A stretch of DNA of 64,000 bases, taken from positions 6,008,501 through 6,072,500 of the forward strand of contig NC_021505.1 in the NCBI RefSeq assembly GCF_000412675.1, given 5' to 3'. A model generated the notes under the pieces. It saw nothing but the letters and a program-made list of their open reading frames with translations. It was not told the DNA's origin and made no database searches. Below are positions 7,878-15,962 of the stretch, in pieces. Position 1 is the first letter of the stretch. Each line of letters opens with the position of its first letter. Origin of the DNA: Pseudomonas putida NBRC 14164 (GTDB lineage: Bacteria > Pseudomonadota > Gammaproteobacteria > Pseudomonadales > Pseudomonadaceae). The translations under genes were made by a program, and so were the position numbers.

Positions 7878-8507
7878 TTACTTGCCGGCGTTGAAGGCGT
7901 TGTAGCTGGTCATCAGGTTGCGGTAGTCCGGGATGTGGTTGGAGCACAGCGCGGCCAGGCCTTCAACGTCGTTGCGCCAGTCGCGGTGCAGCTCGCACGC
8001 TACGCCGAACCAGGTCATCAACTGCGCACCGGCCTGGCTCATGCGGTTGTGGGCGGCGTCGCGGGTCATGGCGTTGAAGGTGCCGGAGGCATCAGTCACC
8101 ACGAACACATCAAACTCTTCTTCCAGGGCCGCCAGGGCCGGGAAAGCAACACACACTTCAGTCACGACGCCGGCGATGATCAGCTGCTTCTTGCCGGTGG
8201 CCTTTACTGCCTTGACGAAGTCTTCGTTGTCCCAGGCGTTGATCTGGCCGGGGCGAGCGATGTACGGCGCATCCGGGAACAGGGCTTTCAGCTCGGGGAC
8301 CAGCGGGCCGTTGGGGCCTTGCTCGAAGCTGGTGGTGAGGATGGTCGGCAGGTTGAAGAACTTGGCCAGGTCAGCCAGGGCCAGCACGTTGTTCTTGAAA
8401 GCGTCCGGTTCGATGTCACGCACCAGCGACAGCAGGCCAGCCTGGTGATCGACCAGCAGTACGGCAGCGTCGTCTTTGTTCAGGCGGTTGTATTTGAAGT
8501 TGGTCAT
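7878..8507 (-). CDS. Isochorismatase-family cysteine hydrolase, YcaC-like (copy 2)
   Basis: 209 residues, 200 identical to the copy at 3538-4167. The nine changes are mostly near the two ends (for instance MSKFTY to MTNFKY and ALTAGK to AFNAGK); the catalytic region with VVTEVCVAF is unchanged. The ribosome site TAGGAG and the upstream sequence are also conserved. It probably starts a transcript through the small membrane protein and the amidohydrolase. Having two intact copies suggests a dosage effect or recent duplication; substrate unknown. Confidence 0.9.
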   Translation of the reverse strand: MTNFKYNRLNKDDAAVLLVDHQAGLLSLVRDIEPDAFKNNVLALADLAKFFNLPTILTTSFEQGPNGPLVPELKALFPDAPYIARPGQINAWDNEDFVKAVKATGKKQLIIAGVVTEVCVAFPALAALEEEFDVFVVTDASGTFNAMTRDAAHNRMSQAGAQLMTWFGVACELHRDWRNDVEGLAALCSNHIPDYRNLMTSYNAFNAGK

Positions 8508-8643
8508 GGTGGTTGCTCCTAAGGGTTTATGTCTTCAGTAAGTTGGGTGTTTCGCGTTGATGGGAGAAGATTAAAACCATCACCTTTGGAGCGGTAGATA
8601 GCGGTTTTTGGCTTTAGCGTTCTGTTTTAGGAACGATAGATTG
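8508..8643. repeat. Duplicated ycaC-lysR control region with lysR remnant start
   Basis: This stretch matches the intergenic region 4168-4305 with scattered changes: CGTTGATGG, GATTAAAA-CATCACCTTTG and the operator all recur in order. Similarity stops at TTG 8641-8643, the equivalent of the LysR start codon, and no LysR gene follows. It marks the end of the duplicated segment. Confidence 0.7.
8618..8635. promoter_or_regulatory. Candidate LysR operator, copy 2
   Basis: CGTTCTGTTTTAGGAACG is the counterpart of the site at 4281-4298, upstream of ycaC copy 2. The inverted arms are kept while the centre has changed. Confidence 0.45.
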
Positions 8644-8654
8644 GCGTTAGTTTT

Positions 8655-8755
8655 GCTGGCCTCTTCGCGGGCTCGCCCGCTCCCACAGGGATCGCACAAG
8701 ATTCACAACCACCGCTTTACCTGTGGGAGCGGGCAAGCCCGCGAAGGGGCCAGCA
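8655..8755. repeat. REP pair (BIME)
   Basis: Inverted REP copies (CGCGGGCTCGCCCGCTCC and GGGAGCGGGCAAGCCCGCGA) fill the gap between the duplicated control region and the MscS-like gene. Confidence 0.85.
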
Positions 8756-8828
8756 CAGGCTTGCATTGCCTGCCCGGCAAACCTGCTCTATTACTACCCA
8801 CAGCCCTCCCCTCACCCCCGAGACCACC

Positions 8829-10256
8829 ATGCTGGCGTTCATCCAGTCGTCCCCGTTGTTGCTCGGCACTACCCTCATCCTGCTCGACCTCGTGCTCTGG
8901 CAAGTCATCCCCATGCAGCGCCGTGCCTGGCGCATCGGCACGCGGCTGGTGATATTCCTGCTGTTCAGCTCGGTGCTGGTGGCCGCCGGCATGAGCCCGC
9001 TGCAACCGCCACCCTGGCCCGACGATGTCTCGCGCAACCTCATGGCCACGGTATTGGCCATCGGCTGGTGGCTGTTTGGCGCGCGCACGGTCACGGTGGT
9101 GTTCGGCCTGCTGCTGGTGGCCCGGGGCAGCCATGGCGGGCGGTTGCTGCAGGATGTGCTGGGGGCGTTGATCTTTCTGGTCGCTGTAGTGGCTGCCGCG
9201 GGCTATGTGATGCAATTGCCGGTGAAGGGCTTGCTGGCTACGTCCGGGGTGATGGCCATCGTCATCGGCCTGGCGTTGCAGAGCACCTTGGCGGACGTGT
9301 TCAGCGGCATCGTGCTGAACACCACGCGGCCCTATCAGATTGGCGATTCAATCTCCATCGACGGCACCGAAGGCAAGGTGCTGGACATCGACTGGCGCGC
9401 CACGCGGCTGCTGACCGGCACCGGCAGCCTGGCGGTGATACCCAACTCGGTCGCGGCCAAGGCGCGGCTGCTCAACCACAGCCGCCCGGCCGATGTGCAT
9501 GGGGTGTCGATCAGCGTGGTGGTGCCGGCCAAGGTGCGGCCCAAGCGGGTGTTCGATGCGCTGGAAAAGGCCTTGCAGGGCGTGAGTGCCATTCTTGCGA
9601 CCCCAAAGCCGAAGGTGACGGTGAAGGCCTCGACGCTGGAGTCCGTGGAGTACGAGGCCAGCGGCTTCGTGGCCGACGCGGGCACCAAGGGCGACGCACG
9701 CAATCAGCTGTTCGACCTTGCCCACCGGCACCTGGAGGCCAGCGGGGTGATGTGGAACGTGGACCTGGCCCTGCCGCCGCGCAGCCGCCAGCGCGAGGTG
9801 CTGGACGAAGTGCGGGTGTTCCGCTCGCTAAGCGATGAGGAGCGTGACGCGCTGAGCCAGCGCATGACGGCGGTGGAGTACCTGGCGGACCAGGTGATCC
9901 TGGGCGTGGGTGAGCATTCCGAGCACCTGCTGGTGATTGGCAGCGGGGTGGTGTCGGCGTCGGTGCGTGATGGCGACAAGCGGATCGAGGCTGGGCGCAT
10001 GGGGCCGGGTGAGGTGCTGGGGATCGAGGGGATCATCGATGAGGATGACTCGTTCGCCGAGTTCCGCACACTGACCGGTTGCGTGCTGTACCGCATCGAA
10101 AAGGACCAGGTGAAGAGCTGTTTGCAGCAGCGTGGCGAGGTGCAGACGGCGTTGAGCAAACTGCAGCGGTTCCGGCGGCAAAGCCGAGAGTCGTTGTTGC
10201 TGCAAAAGCCAACCCTGATCAAGAAAGGCGGCTTCCTCAGCTGGTTGCACAAGTAA
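8829..10256 (+). CDS. MscS-like channel with C-terminal cyclic-nucleotide-binding domain
   Basis: 475 residues from ATG at 8829. Four to five membrane helices occupy residues 1-~150; the last (LLATSGVMAIVIGLALQSTL) matches the pore-lining MscS helix, followed by the beta domain (SIDGTEGKVLDIDWRATRL). Residues ~320-430 form a cNMP-binding-like beta roll (GSGVVSASVRDGD ... GPGEVLGIEG). This is the bacterial cyclic-nucleotide-gated subgroup of the MscS superfamily: ion channels opened by ligand rather than, or as well as, by tension. The frame is open upstream of 8829, but the first hydrophobic helix begins here. It is a single gene between REP pairs. Confidence 0.88.
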   Translation: MLAFIQSSPLLLGTTLILLDLVLWQVIPMQRRAWRIGTRLVIFLLFSSVLVAAGMSPLQPPPWPDDVSRNLMATVLAIGWWLFGARTVTVVFGLLLVARGSHGGRLLQDVLGALIFLVAVVAAAGYVMQLPVKGLLATSGVMAIVIGLALQSTLADVFSGIVLNTTRPYQIGDSISIDGTEGKVLDIDWRATRLLTGTGSLAVIPNSVAAKARLLNHSRPADVHGVSISVVVPAKVRPKRVFDALEKALQGVSAILATPKPKVTVKASTLESVEYEASGFVADAGTKGDARNQLFDLAHRHLEASGVMWNVDLALPPRSRQREVLDEVRVFRSLSDEERDALSQRMTAVEYLADQVILGVGEHSEHLLVIGSGVVSASVRDGDKRIEAGRMGPGEVLGIEGIIDEDDSFAEFRTLTGCVLYRIEKDQVKSCLQQRGEVQTALSKLQRFRRQSRESLLLQKPTLIKKGGFLSWLHK

Positions 10257-10261
10257 ATCTG

Positions 10262-10361
10262 GCCGGCCTCTTCGCGGGCATGCCCGCTCCCACAAGAACC
10301 CCACAGGCTTCAGCATCTGCGCGATTCCTGTGGGAGCGGGCGTGCCCGCGAAGAGGCCAGT
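10262..10361. repeat. REP pair (BIME) between convergent genes
   Basis: Inverted REP copies (CGCGGGCATGCCCGCTCC and GGGAGCGGGCGTGCCCGCGA) lie directly after the channel gene and abut the end of the convergent amaA gene. Confidence 0.85.
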
Positions 10362-10363
10362 AC

Positions 10364-11650
10364 TTACAACACAACCCTCAGGCACTGCCCCGCGTGGTAC
10401 AGCGAGAAGCCGGATTCGTAGAACGCGGTCCGCAGCGAAGGCGCACTCACGCCGCTCATTGGCGAGAACGGAATCGGCAGGCTGTCCGCGTCACCCTTGA
10501 GCAGAAACTCCGCAAACGCACGGCCGATTACGGTACCCGTGGTGTTGCCCCGCCCGTTGTAACCCGTAACCGCAACCAACCCTGGCGCCGGCTCGAACAG
10601 GCGCATCAGGTGGTCAGGGGTAAAGTCGATACAGCCGGTCCAGTGCATTTCCCACTCGACCTTGCCCAGCTCCGGGTAGTAGTGGCTCTGGATACGGTCT
10701 GCCCAGCTGCGCACAAACCACGCTGGCTTGTTATCGACCCGCCCCAGGCTGCCGAGCAGCAGGCGGCCCTGATCGTCGCGGCGGATGCTGCTAAGCACGG
10801 TGCGGGTGTCCCACGAGCCTTGGCCATGTGGCAGTACCTTGTCGGCCGCGGCACCCTGCAGCGGCTTGGACGCCACCTGGTAGTAGTAACCACGGAAGAA
10901 CTGCTTCTGCAGGTTGCTCCAGTCGCCTTCGGTGTACGCGCCAGTGGAAACAACCACCTTGTCGGCGCGCACCGAGCCACGCGCAGTCTTCACCCGCCAG
11001 CCATCGCCATCACGTTCCAGGCCTTCGACCGAAGACTGCTGGAACAGCTTGCCACCCAGGCGCGCCACGGCAGCCGCCAGGCCTTGGGTATAGCCCATGG
11101 GGTTGATGGTGCCGGCGCGGCGGTCGAGCAACGCGGCGGAAATCTTGTTGGTACCGCAGTATTCCTGGCACTGGGTGCCGGTCAGCAACTCCACGTCGGC
11201 ACCACGGCGGCGCCATTGTTCGTGGCGGGCCTCGAGGTCAGCGATGCCGGTGGCGTTGTGCGCCATGTGCAGCGTGCCTTTGTGCTGGGCCTGGCAGTCG
11301 ATGCCCAGGCGCTCGATCATGGCGAACACTTCAGCCGGGGCTTCGCCAAGCACCTTGTTCAGGCGGCTGCCCTGCTTCTGGCCAAGGGTGGCCTCGACGT
11401 CGTCGGGGCGGATCCAGGTACCGGCGTTGACCAGGCCGACGTTGCGCCCGGAGCCACCGTGGCCGATCTTCCAGGCCTCAAGCAGGATCACCGACTTGCC
11501 CTGTTCGAGCAGGTGGATGGCCGCCGACAGGCCAGTGATGCCACCGCCGATCACGCAGACATCAGCCTTGTGCTCACCGGCCAGGGCCTGGGCGGCAACG
11601 GTCGGTTTGCTGACGAATTCCCACAAGCATTCTTGACGCAGTTCGGACAT
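10364..11650 (-). CDS. amaA: L-pipecolate oxidase (FAD-dependent) AmaA
   Basis: 428 residues of the DAO-type FAD oxidoreductase family. The Rossmann motif VIGGGITGLSAA is at residues ~33-44, and the C-terminal GYNGRGNTTGTV segment is the second FAD contact. In P. putida the gene in this position, paired with amaB, oxidises L-pipecolate to piperideine-6-carboxylate in D-lysine catabolism. Assignment rests on family plus the adjacent amaB and nearby hglS. I start at ATG 11650 (MSELRQ), five codons inside the longest frame. It is transcribed after amaB; a REP-like repeat lies in the 147-base gap. Confidence 0.88.
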   Translation of the reverse strand: MSELRQECLWEFVSKPTVAAQALAGEHKADVCVIGGGITGLSAAIHLLEQGKSVILLEAWKIGHGGSGRNVGLVNAGTWIRPDDVEATLGQKQGSRLNKVLGEAPAEVFAMIERLGIDCQAQHKGTLHMAHNATGIADLEARHEQWRRRGADVELLTGTQCQEYCGTNKISAALLDRRAGTINPMGYTQGLAAAVARLGGKLFQQSSVEGLERDGDGWRVKTARGSVRADKVVVSTGAYTEGDWSNLQKQFFRGYYYQVASKPLQGAAADKVLPHGQGSWDTRTVLSSIRRDDQGRLLLGSLGRVDNKPAWFVRSWADRIQSHYYPELGKVEWEMHWTGCIDFTPDHLMRLFEPAPGLVAVTGYNGRGNTTGTVIGRAFAEFLLKGDADSLPIPFSPMSGVSAPSLRTAFYESGFSLYHAGQCLRVVL

Positions 11651-11676
11651 GGCCGGCTCCAGCAATTTGTTCTTGT

Positions 11677-11783
11677 TGGGGCTGCTTCGCAGCCCATTCG
11701 CGGCACAAGGCCGCTCCTACAGGAGATCGCGATGCCTGTGTAGGAGCGGCCTTGTGCCGCGAACCGGGGGCTTTGCCCCCGGC
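11677..11783. repeat. REP-like pair, second class (GCGGC-type stem), between amaB and amaA
   Basis: A different palindrome from the main REP class: GCGGCACAAGGCCGCTCCTA and its mirror TAGGAGCGGCCTTGTGCCGC, flanked by the small hairpins GGGGCTGCTTCGCAGCCC and GGGGGCTTTGCCCCC. It sits inside the amaB-amaA transcription unit. Confidence 0.8.
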
Positions 11784-11797
11784 CATGTAGCATCGAA

Positions 11798-13288
11798 TCA
11801 GTCGAACACGATACCCTGCGCCAGCGGCAGCTCGCGCGAGTAGTTCACGGTGTTGGTCTGGCGACGCATGTAGCCTTTCCAGGCATCCGAACCCGACTCA
11901 CGACCACCGCCGGTTTCCTTCTCGCCACCAAACGCACCGCCGATCTCGGCGCCGCTGGTACCGATGTTGACGTTGGCGATACCGCAGTCGCTGCCCGAAG
12001 CACTCTGGAAGCGCTCGGCTTCACGGATGTCGGTGGTGAAGATGCACGACGACAGGCCTTGTGGCACTTCGTTGTTCAGGCGCAGGGCCTCTTCGAAGTC
12101 GTCGTAGGCCAGCACATACAGGATCGGGGCGAAGGTTTCGTGGCGCACCACGTCGCTCTGCGCCGGCATTTCGGCAATGGCAGGCGACACGTAGTAGGCG
12201 TTCGGGTACTGGTCGGCCAGCTGACGCTCGCCACCAAACACCTGGCCACCTTCGTCGCGGGCCTTGGCCAGCGCGCCCTGCATGGCGTCGAACGACAGCT
12301 TGTCGATCAGCGGGCCCACCAGGTTGTCCTTGCGCGGGTCGCCGATACGCACTTTGCCGTAGGCGGCTTTGACGCGGGCAACCACTTCGTCCTTGATCGA
12401 GCGGTGCACGATCAGGCGGCGCAGGGTGGTGCAACGCTGGCCGGCGGTGCCGACAGCCGAGAACAGGATGCCGCGCACGGCCAGGTCCAGGTCGGCGCTC
12501 GGCGCCAGGATCATGGCGTTGTTGCCGCCCAGTTCGAGGATGCTGCGGCCGAAGCGGGCAGCCACACGTGGGCCGACTTCGCGACCCATGCGGGTGCTGC
12601 CGGTGGCGCTGACCAGCGGTACGCGCGGGTCATCGACCATGGCTTCGCCGGCTTCACGGCCACCGATTACCAGTTGTGCCAGGCCAGCCGGGGCGTCGCC
12701 GAAGGCTTTCAGGGCTTTTTCGAACAGCGCCTGGCAGGCCAGGGCGGTCAGCGGGGTCTTTTCAGACGGTTTCCACACCACCGAGTTACCGGCCACCAGG
12801 GCCAGGGCGGTGTTCCAGGCCCAGACGGCGACCGGGAAGTTGAAGGCGCTGATCACGCCAACCACGCCCAGCGGGTGCCAGGTTTCACGCATGTGGTGGC
12901 CCGGGCGCTCGGAGGCGATGGTCAGGCCGTACAGCTGGCGCGACAGGCCCACGGCGAAGTCGCAGATGTCGATCATTTCCTGCACTTCGCCCAGGCCTTC
13001 CTGGGTGATCTTGCCGGCTTCGATCGAGACCAGCTCGCCCAGGTCGGCCTTGTGCTCACGCAGCACTTCACCGAACAGGCGCACCAGTTCGCCACGGCGC
13101 GGGGCCGGCACAGTGCGCCAGGCGTCGAAAGCGCTCTGGGCCTGATCGATGCGCGCGATGGTCTCGGCCTTGCCGAGCAGTTTCACCGAGGCGATCTGGC
13201 TGCCGTCGATCGGCGTGTGAACAGGGTAGTCGCCCTGGGTATAAGCCTCGGCGGCAACGCCAAGGCGCTCGAGCAATCCAGCAACCAT
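11798..13288 (-). CDS. amaB: Piperideine-6-carboxylate / aminoadipate-semialdehyde dehydrogenase AmaB
   Basis: 496 residues, aldehyde dehydrogenase superfamily (ALDH7-like). The catalytic Cys lies in GTAGQRCTTLRR (Cys ~286) and the Glu in LELGGNNAMIL. It oxidises the AmaA product to L-2-aminoadipate. The ATG at 13288 has GGAG 9 bases upstream. It is divergent from a LysR gene, and a LysR-type inverted repeat lies in the shared intergenic region. The pairing with amaA downstream and hglS nearby gives the lysine pathway assignment. Confidence 0.92.
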   Translation of the reverse strand: MVAGLLERLGVAAEAYTQGDYPVHTPIDGSQIASVKLLGKAETIARIDQAQSAFDAWRTVPAPRRGELVRLFGEVLREHKADLGELVSIEAGKITQEGLGEVQEMIDICDFAVGLSRQLYGLTIASERPGHHMRETWHPLGVVGVISAFNFPVAVWAWNTALALVAGNSVVWKPSEKTPLTALACQALFEKALKAFGDAPAGLAQLVIGGREAGEAMVDDPRVPLVSATGSTRMGREVGPRVAARFGRSILELGGNNAMILAPSADLDLAVRGILFSAVGTAGQRCTTLRRLIVHRSIKDEVVARVKAAYGKVRIGDPRKDNLVGPLIDKLSFDAMQGALAKARDEGGQVFGGERQLADQYPNAYYVSPAIAEMPAQSDVVRHETFAPILYVLAYDDFEEALRLNNEVPQGLSSCIFTTDIREAERFQSASGSDCGIANVNIGTSGAEIGGAFGGEKETGGGRESGSDAWKGYMRRQTNTVNYSRELPLAQGIVFD

Positions 13289-13383
13289 TTGTGCATCTCC
13301 TACATCGGTGATGGGGTGGAAAAATGATGTGGATCAGTATTAATCCGATCACATAGGTACAACAAACGACCTTTATTCCGCAT

Positions 13384-13404
13384 ATCATTCCGTCAGGTAA
13401 TGAT
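13384..13404. promoter_or_regulatory. Candidate LysR-type binding site, amaB-lysR intergenic
   Basis: Perfect 6-base arms ATCATT (13384-13389) and AATGAT (13399-13404) with a 9-base spacer contain a T-N11-A core, the usual LysR-type site. It lies 20 bases before the LysR start and ~95 bases upstream of amaB. Confidence 0.5.
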
Positions 13405-13423
13405 TTGAGCCGCAGAGACCGCT

Positions 13424-14314
13424 ATGTCCAAACGCCTGGTGCCATCCATGACCGCCCTGCAGTGCTTTGAAGCTGCAGCCCGCCATTTGAGCTTTACCCG
13501 TGCCGCCGAAGAACTGCACCTGACCCAGAGCGCCGTCAGCAAGCAGGTGGCGCAGCTTGAAGACATGCTGCGCCACCACCTTTTCCTGCGCATCCGGCGG
13601 CGCTTGCAACTGACCCCAGCCGGCAGCCTGTACCTGGCCGAGGTCAACAAGATCCTCACCCAGGTGGATATGTCCAGCCGCTACGTGCTCACCTACGGCG
13701 AGCAGACCGAGATATTGAAGGTAGCCACTCAACCGAGTTTTGGCGTGCGCTGGTTGATCCCGCACCTCAAGGGTTTTGGCAAACGCCACACCAACATCCA
13801 CCTGGACATCCGCAACGAGATGGAGCCGTTCGCCCTGCTGCAGGGCTCGGCGGACGTGGTGTTCTTCTATGGCCAAGGCACGTGGCCGGGGGCCACCTGC
13901 GTGGAGCTGTTCCGTGAGGAAGTAGTGCCGGTGTGTGCGCCGGAGCTGCTGGCCGGGCGCACGCTGGGCGATGCTGCAGACCTGGCCGACCTGGTGCTGC
14001 TGCAAAGCACTTCGCGGCCGGAGGCCTGGCATGAGTGGTTCCTGGAGCTGGGATTGCAGAGCGTCAGCGCCTACCACGGGCCGCGCTTCGATACGTTCTA
14101 TATGGCGTTGAGCGCGGCACAGGCCGGTTGCGGGGTGGCGCTGGTGCCGCGTTACCTGGCGGCGAAGGAACTGGCGGAAGGGAGCCTGGTGGTGCCGTGG
14201 AGCCATGCGATGCGCAGTGCCGGGGCGCATTACCTGGCGTATGCCGAGCATGCGGCGGAGGTGCCCAAGGTGCGGGCGTTGGTGGAGTGGATTCAGGAGC
14301 AGCTTCAGCCTTGA
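13424..14314 (+). CDS. LysR-family regulator (GcvA-like), likely regulator of amaAB/hglS
   Basis: 296 residues. The N-terminus (ALQCFEAAARHLSFTRAAEELHLTQSAVSKQV) is the GcvA-type helix-turn-helix, followed by a substrate-binding domain. It is divergent from amaB and upstream of hglS on the same strand, so local control of D-lysine degradation is the natural inference. The ligand is not known from sequence; pipecolate or aminoadipate would be logical. Confidence 0.88.
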   Translation: MSKRLVPSMTALQCFEAAARHLSFTRAAEELHLTQSAVSKQVAQLEDMLRHHLFLRIRRRLQLTPAGSLYLAEVNKILTQVDMSSRYVLTYGEQTEILKVATQPSFGVRWLIPHLKGFGKRHTNIHLDIRNEMEPFALLQGSADVVFFYGQGTWPGATCVELFREEVVPVCAPELLAGRTLGDAADLADLVLLQSTSRPEAWHEWFLELGLQSVSAYHGPRFDTFYMALSAAQAGCGVALVPRYLAAKELAEGSLVVPWSHAMRSAGAHYLAYAEHAAEVPKVRALVEWIQEQLQP

Positions 14315-14321
14315 GATTGCC

Positions 14322-14340
14322 GGGGCCGCTTTGCGGCCCC
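14322..14340 (+). terminator. GC-rich hairpin after the LysR gene
   Basis: A perfect 8-base-pair stem GGGGCCGC/GCGGCCCC with a TTT loop lies 8 bases after the LysR stop codon. There is no T-run, so it may end or merely stabilise the transcript before hglS. Confidence 0.45.
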
Positions 14341-14454
14341 AATGGCCCTGAAGGTCGATCAAAAAAGGAATGACACACTCACTTTTTTTCGCTTGTGAGC
14401 CAAGTGCATTCCCAGCTTTCATGTAAGCGTCCGAACCCAACCAGGAAGCTAGCG

Positions 14455-15849
14455 ATGCCCGCCCACGATTTCGTCAGCCCAGACAGCATCCGCGCGCAGT
14501 TCTCTGCCGCCATGTCGCTCATGTACAAACAGGAAGTGCCGCTGTACGGCACGCTGCTGGAGCTGGTGAGCGAAATCAACCAGCAGGTCATGGCCCAGCA
14601 GCCCAAGGTTGCCGAAGCCCTGCGCTGGACCGGCGAAATCGAGCGCCTGGACCACGAACGCCACGGCGCCATCCGCGTCGGCACCGCTGAAGAACTGGCC
14701 ACTATCGCCCGCCTGTTTGCCGTCATGGGCATGCAACCGGTCGGCTACTACGACCTGAGCTCCGCCGGCGTGCCGGTGCACTCCACCGCTTTTCGCGCAG
14801 TACACGAGCAGTCGCTGCACGTCAGCCCGTTCCGTGTGTTCACCTCGCTGCTGCGCCTGGAGCTGATCGACAACCCGCAGCTGCGTGAGCTGGCACAGAG
14901 CATCCTGGCCAAGCGGCAGATCTTCACCACCCGCGCCTTGGAACTGATCGCCCAGTGCGAGCGCGATGGCGGCCTGAACGCAGCCGATGCCGAAGCGTTC
15001 GTGCAGGAAGCGCTGCACACTTTCCGCTGGCACCATGACGCCACCGTCACCGCCGAGCAGTACCAGCAACTGCACGACCAGCACCGCCTGATTGCCGATG
15101 TGGTGGCCTTCAAGGGCCCACACATCAACCACCTCACCCCACGCACCCTGGACATCGATGCGATCCAGCTCGGCATGCCGGCCAAGGGCATCCCGCCGAA
15201 GGCCGTGGTCGAAGGCCCGCCCACCCGCCGCCATCCGATCCTGCTGCGCCAGACCAGCTTCAAGGCCTTGCAGGAAAAGGTCGCGTTCAGCGACCAGCAG
15301 GGTAGCGAAGGCAGCCACACCGCGCGCTTTGGCGAGATCGAGCAACGTGGCGCGGCCCTGACGCCGAAAGGCCGCCAGCTGTACGACAAGCTGCTCGACG
15401 CCACCCGCGCCGCCCTGGGTGGCGCACCGGCCGAAGCCAATGCCGAGCGCTACATGACCTTGCTCAAAGATACCTTTGCCGAATTCCCGGATGACCTGGC
15501 GCAGATGCGTGAACAGGGCCTGGCGTACTTCCGCTACTTTGCCACTGAGAAAGGCCTGGCTGCGCGTGGCCAGGAGGGCCGCCCGACCACCCTGCAAGGG
15601 CTGATCGACGCTGGCCATGTGCATTTCGAAGCGCTGGTGTATGAGGACTTCCTGCCGGTGAGTGCGGCGGGGATCTTCCAGTCCAACCTGGGCGACGATG
15701 CACAGGCCGAATACGGCAGCAATGCCAACCGCGATGCGTTCGAAGCGGCGCTCGGGCTGCCGGTGCAGGATGAGCTGGCACTGTATGCGCAAAGCGAGCG
15801 CCGCTCGCTGCAGGCCTGTGCGCAGGCGTTGAACCTGGGTTCGATGTAA
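14455..15849 (+). CDS. hglS: 2-oxoadipate dioxygenase/decarboxylase (2-hydroxyglutarate synthase) HglS
   Basis: 464 residues, DUF1338 (vicinal-oxygen-chelate-like fold). HglS of P. putida converts 2-oxoadipate to D-2-hydroxyglutarate with loss of CO2, using Fe(II) and O2, late in D-lysine catabolism. Counting from the ATG at 14455, His70, His226 and Glu294 (the published metal ligands), Arg74 and the Val402-Ser403 pair are all in place. The start is supported by AGGAAG 7 bases upstream; a longer frame exists but would break this numbering. It lies after the LysR gene and near amaAB. Confidence 0.95.
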   Translation: MPAHDFVSPDSIRAQFSAAMSLMYKQEVPLYGTLLELVSEINQQVMAQQPKVAEALRWTGEIERLDHERHGAIRVGTAEELATIARLFAVMGMQPVGYYDLSSAGVPVHSTAFRAVHEQSLHVSPFRVFTSLLRLELIDNPQLRELAQSILAKRQIFTTRALELIAQCERDGGLNAADAEAFVQEALHTFRWHHDATVTAEQYQQLHDQHRLIADVVAFKGPHINHLTPRTLDIDAIQLGMPAKGIPPKAVVEGPPTRRHPILLRQTSFKALQEKVAFSDQQGSEGSHTARFGEIEQRGAALTPKGRQLYDKLLDATRAALGGAPAEANAERYMTLLKDTFAEFPDDLAQMREQGLAYFRYFATEKGLAARGQEGRPTTLQGLIDAGHVHFEALVYEDFLPVSAAGIFQSNLGDDAQAEYGSNANRDAFEAALGLPVQDELALYAQSERRSLQACAQALNLGSM

Positions 15850-15857
15850 AACCGTAC

Positions 15858-15953
15858 GGGCCTCTTCGCGGGCTTGCCCGCTCCCACAGGTAATACACAG
15901 TATTGAAGCCTGTGCGATCCGTGTGGGAGCGGGCGAGCCCGCGAAGAGGCCGG
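15858..15953. repeat. REP pair (BIME) between convergent genes
   Basis: Inverted REP copies (CGCGGGCTTGCCCGCTCC and GGGAGCGGGCGAGCCCGCGA), with matching outer flanks CCGTACGGGCC and GGCCGGTACGG, lie between hglS and the convergent LysR gene. Confidence 0.85.
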
Positions 15954-15962
15954 TACGGGCGA

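Noticed and set aside
10079..11743. 554-codon plus-strand frame opposite amaA
   Set aside because: Begins inside the channel gene in another frame, runs through a REP pair and then opposite amaA.
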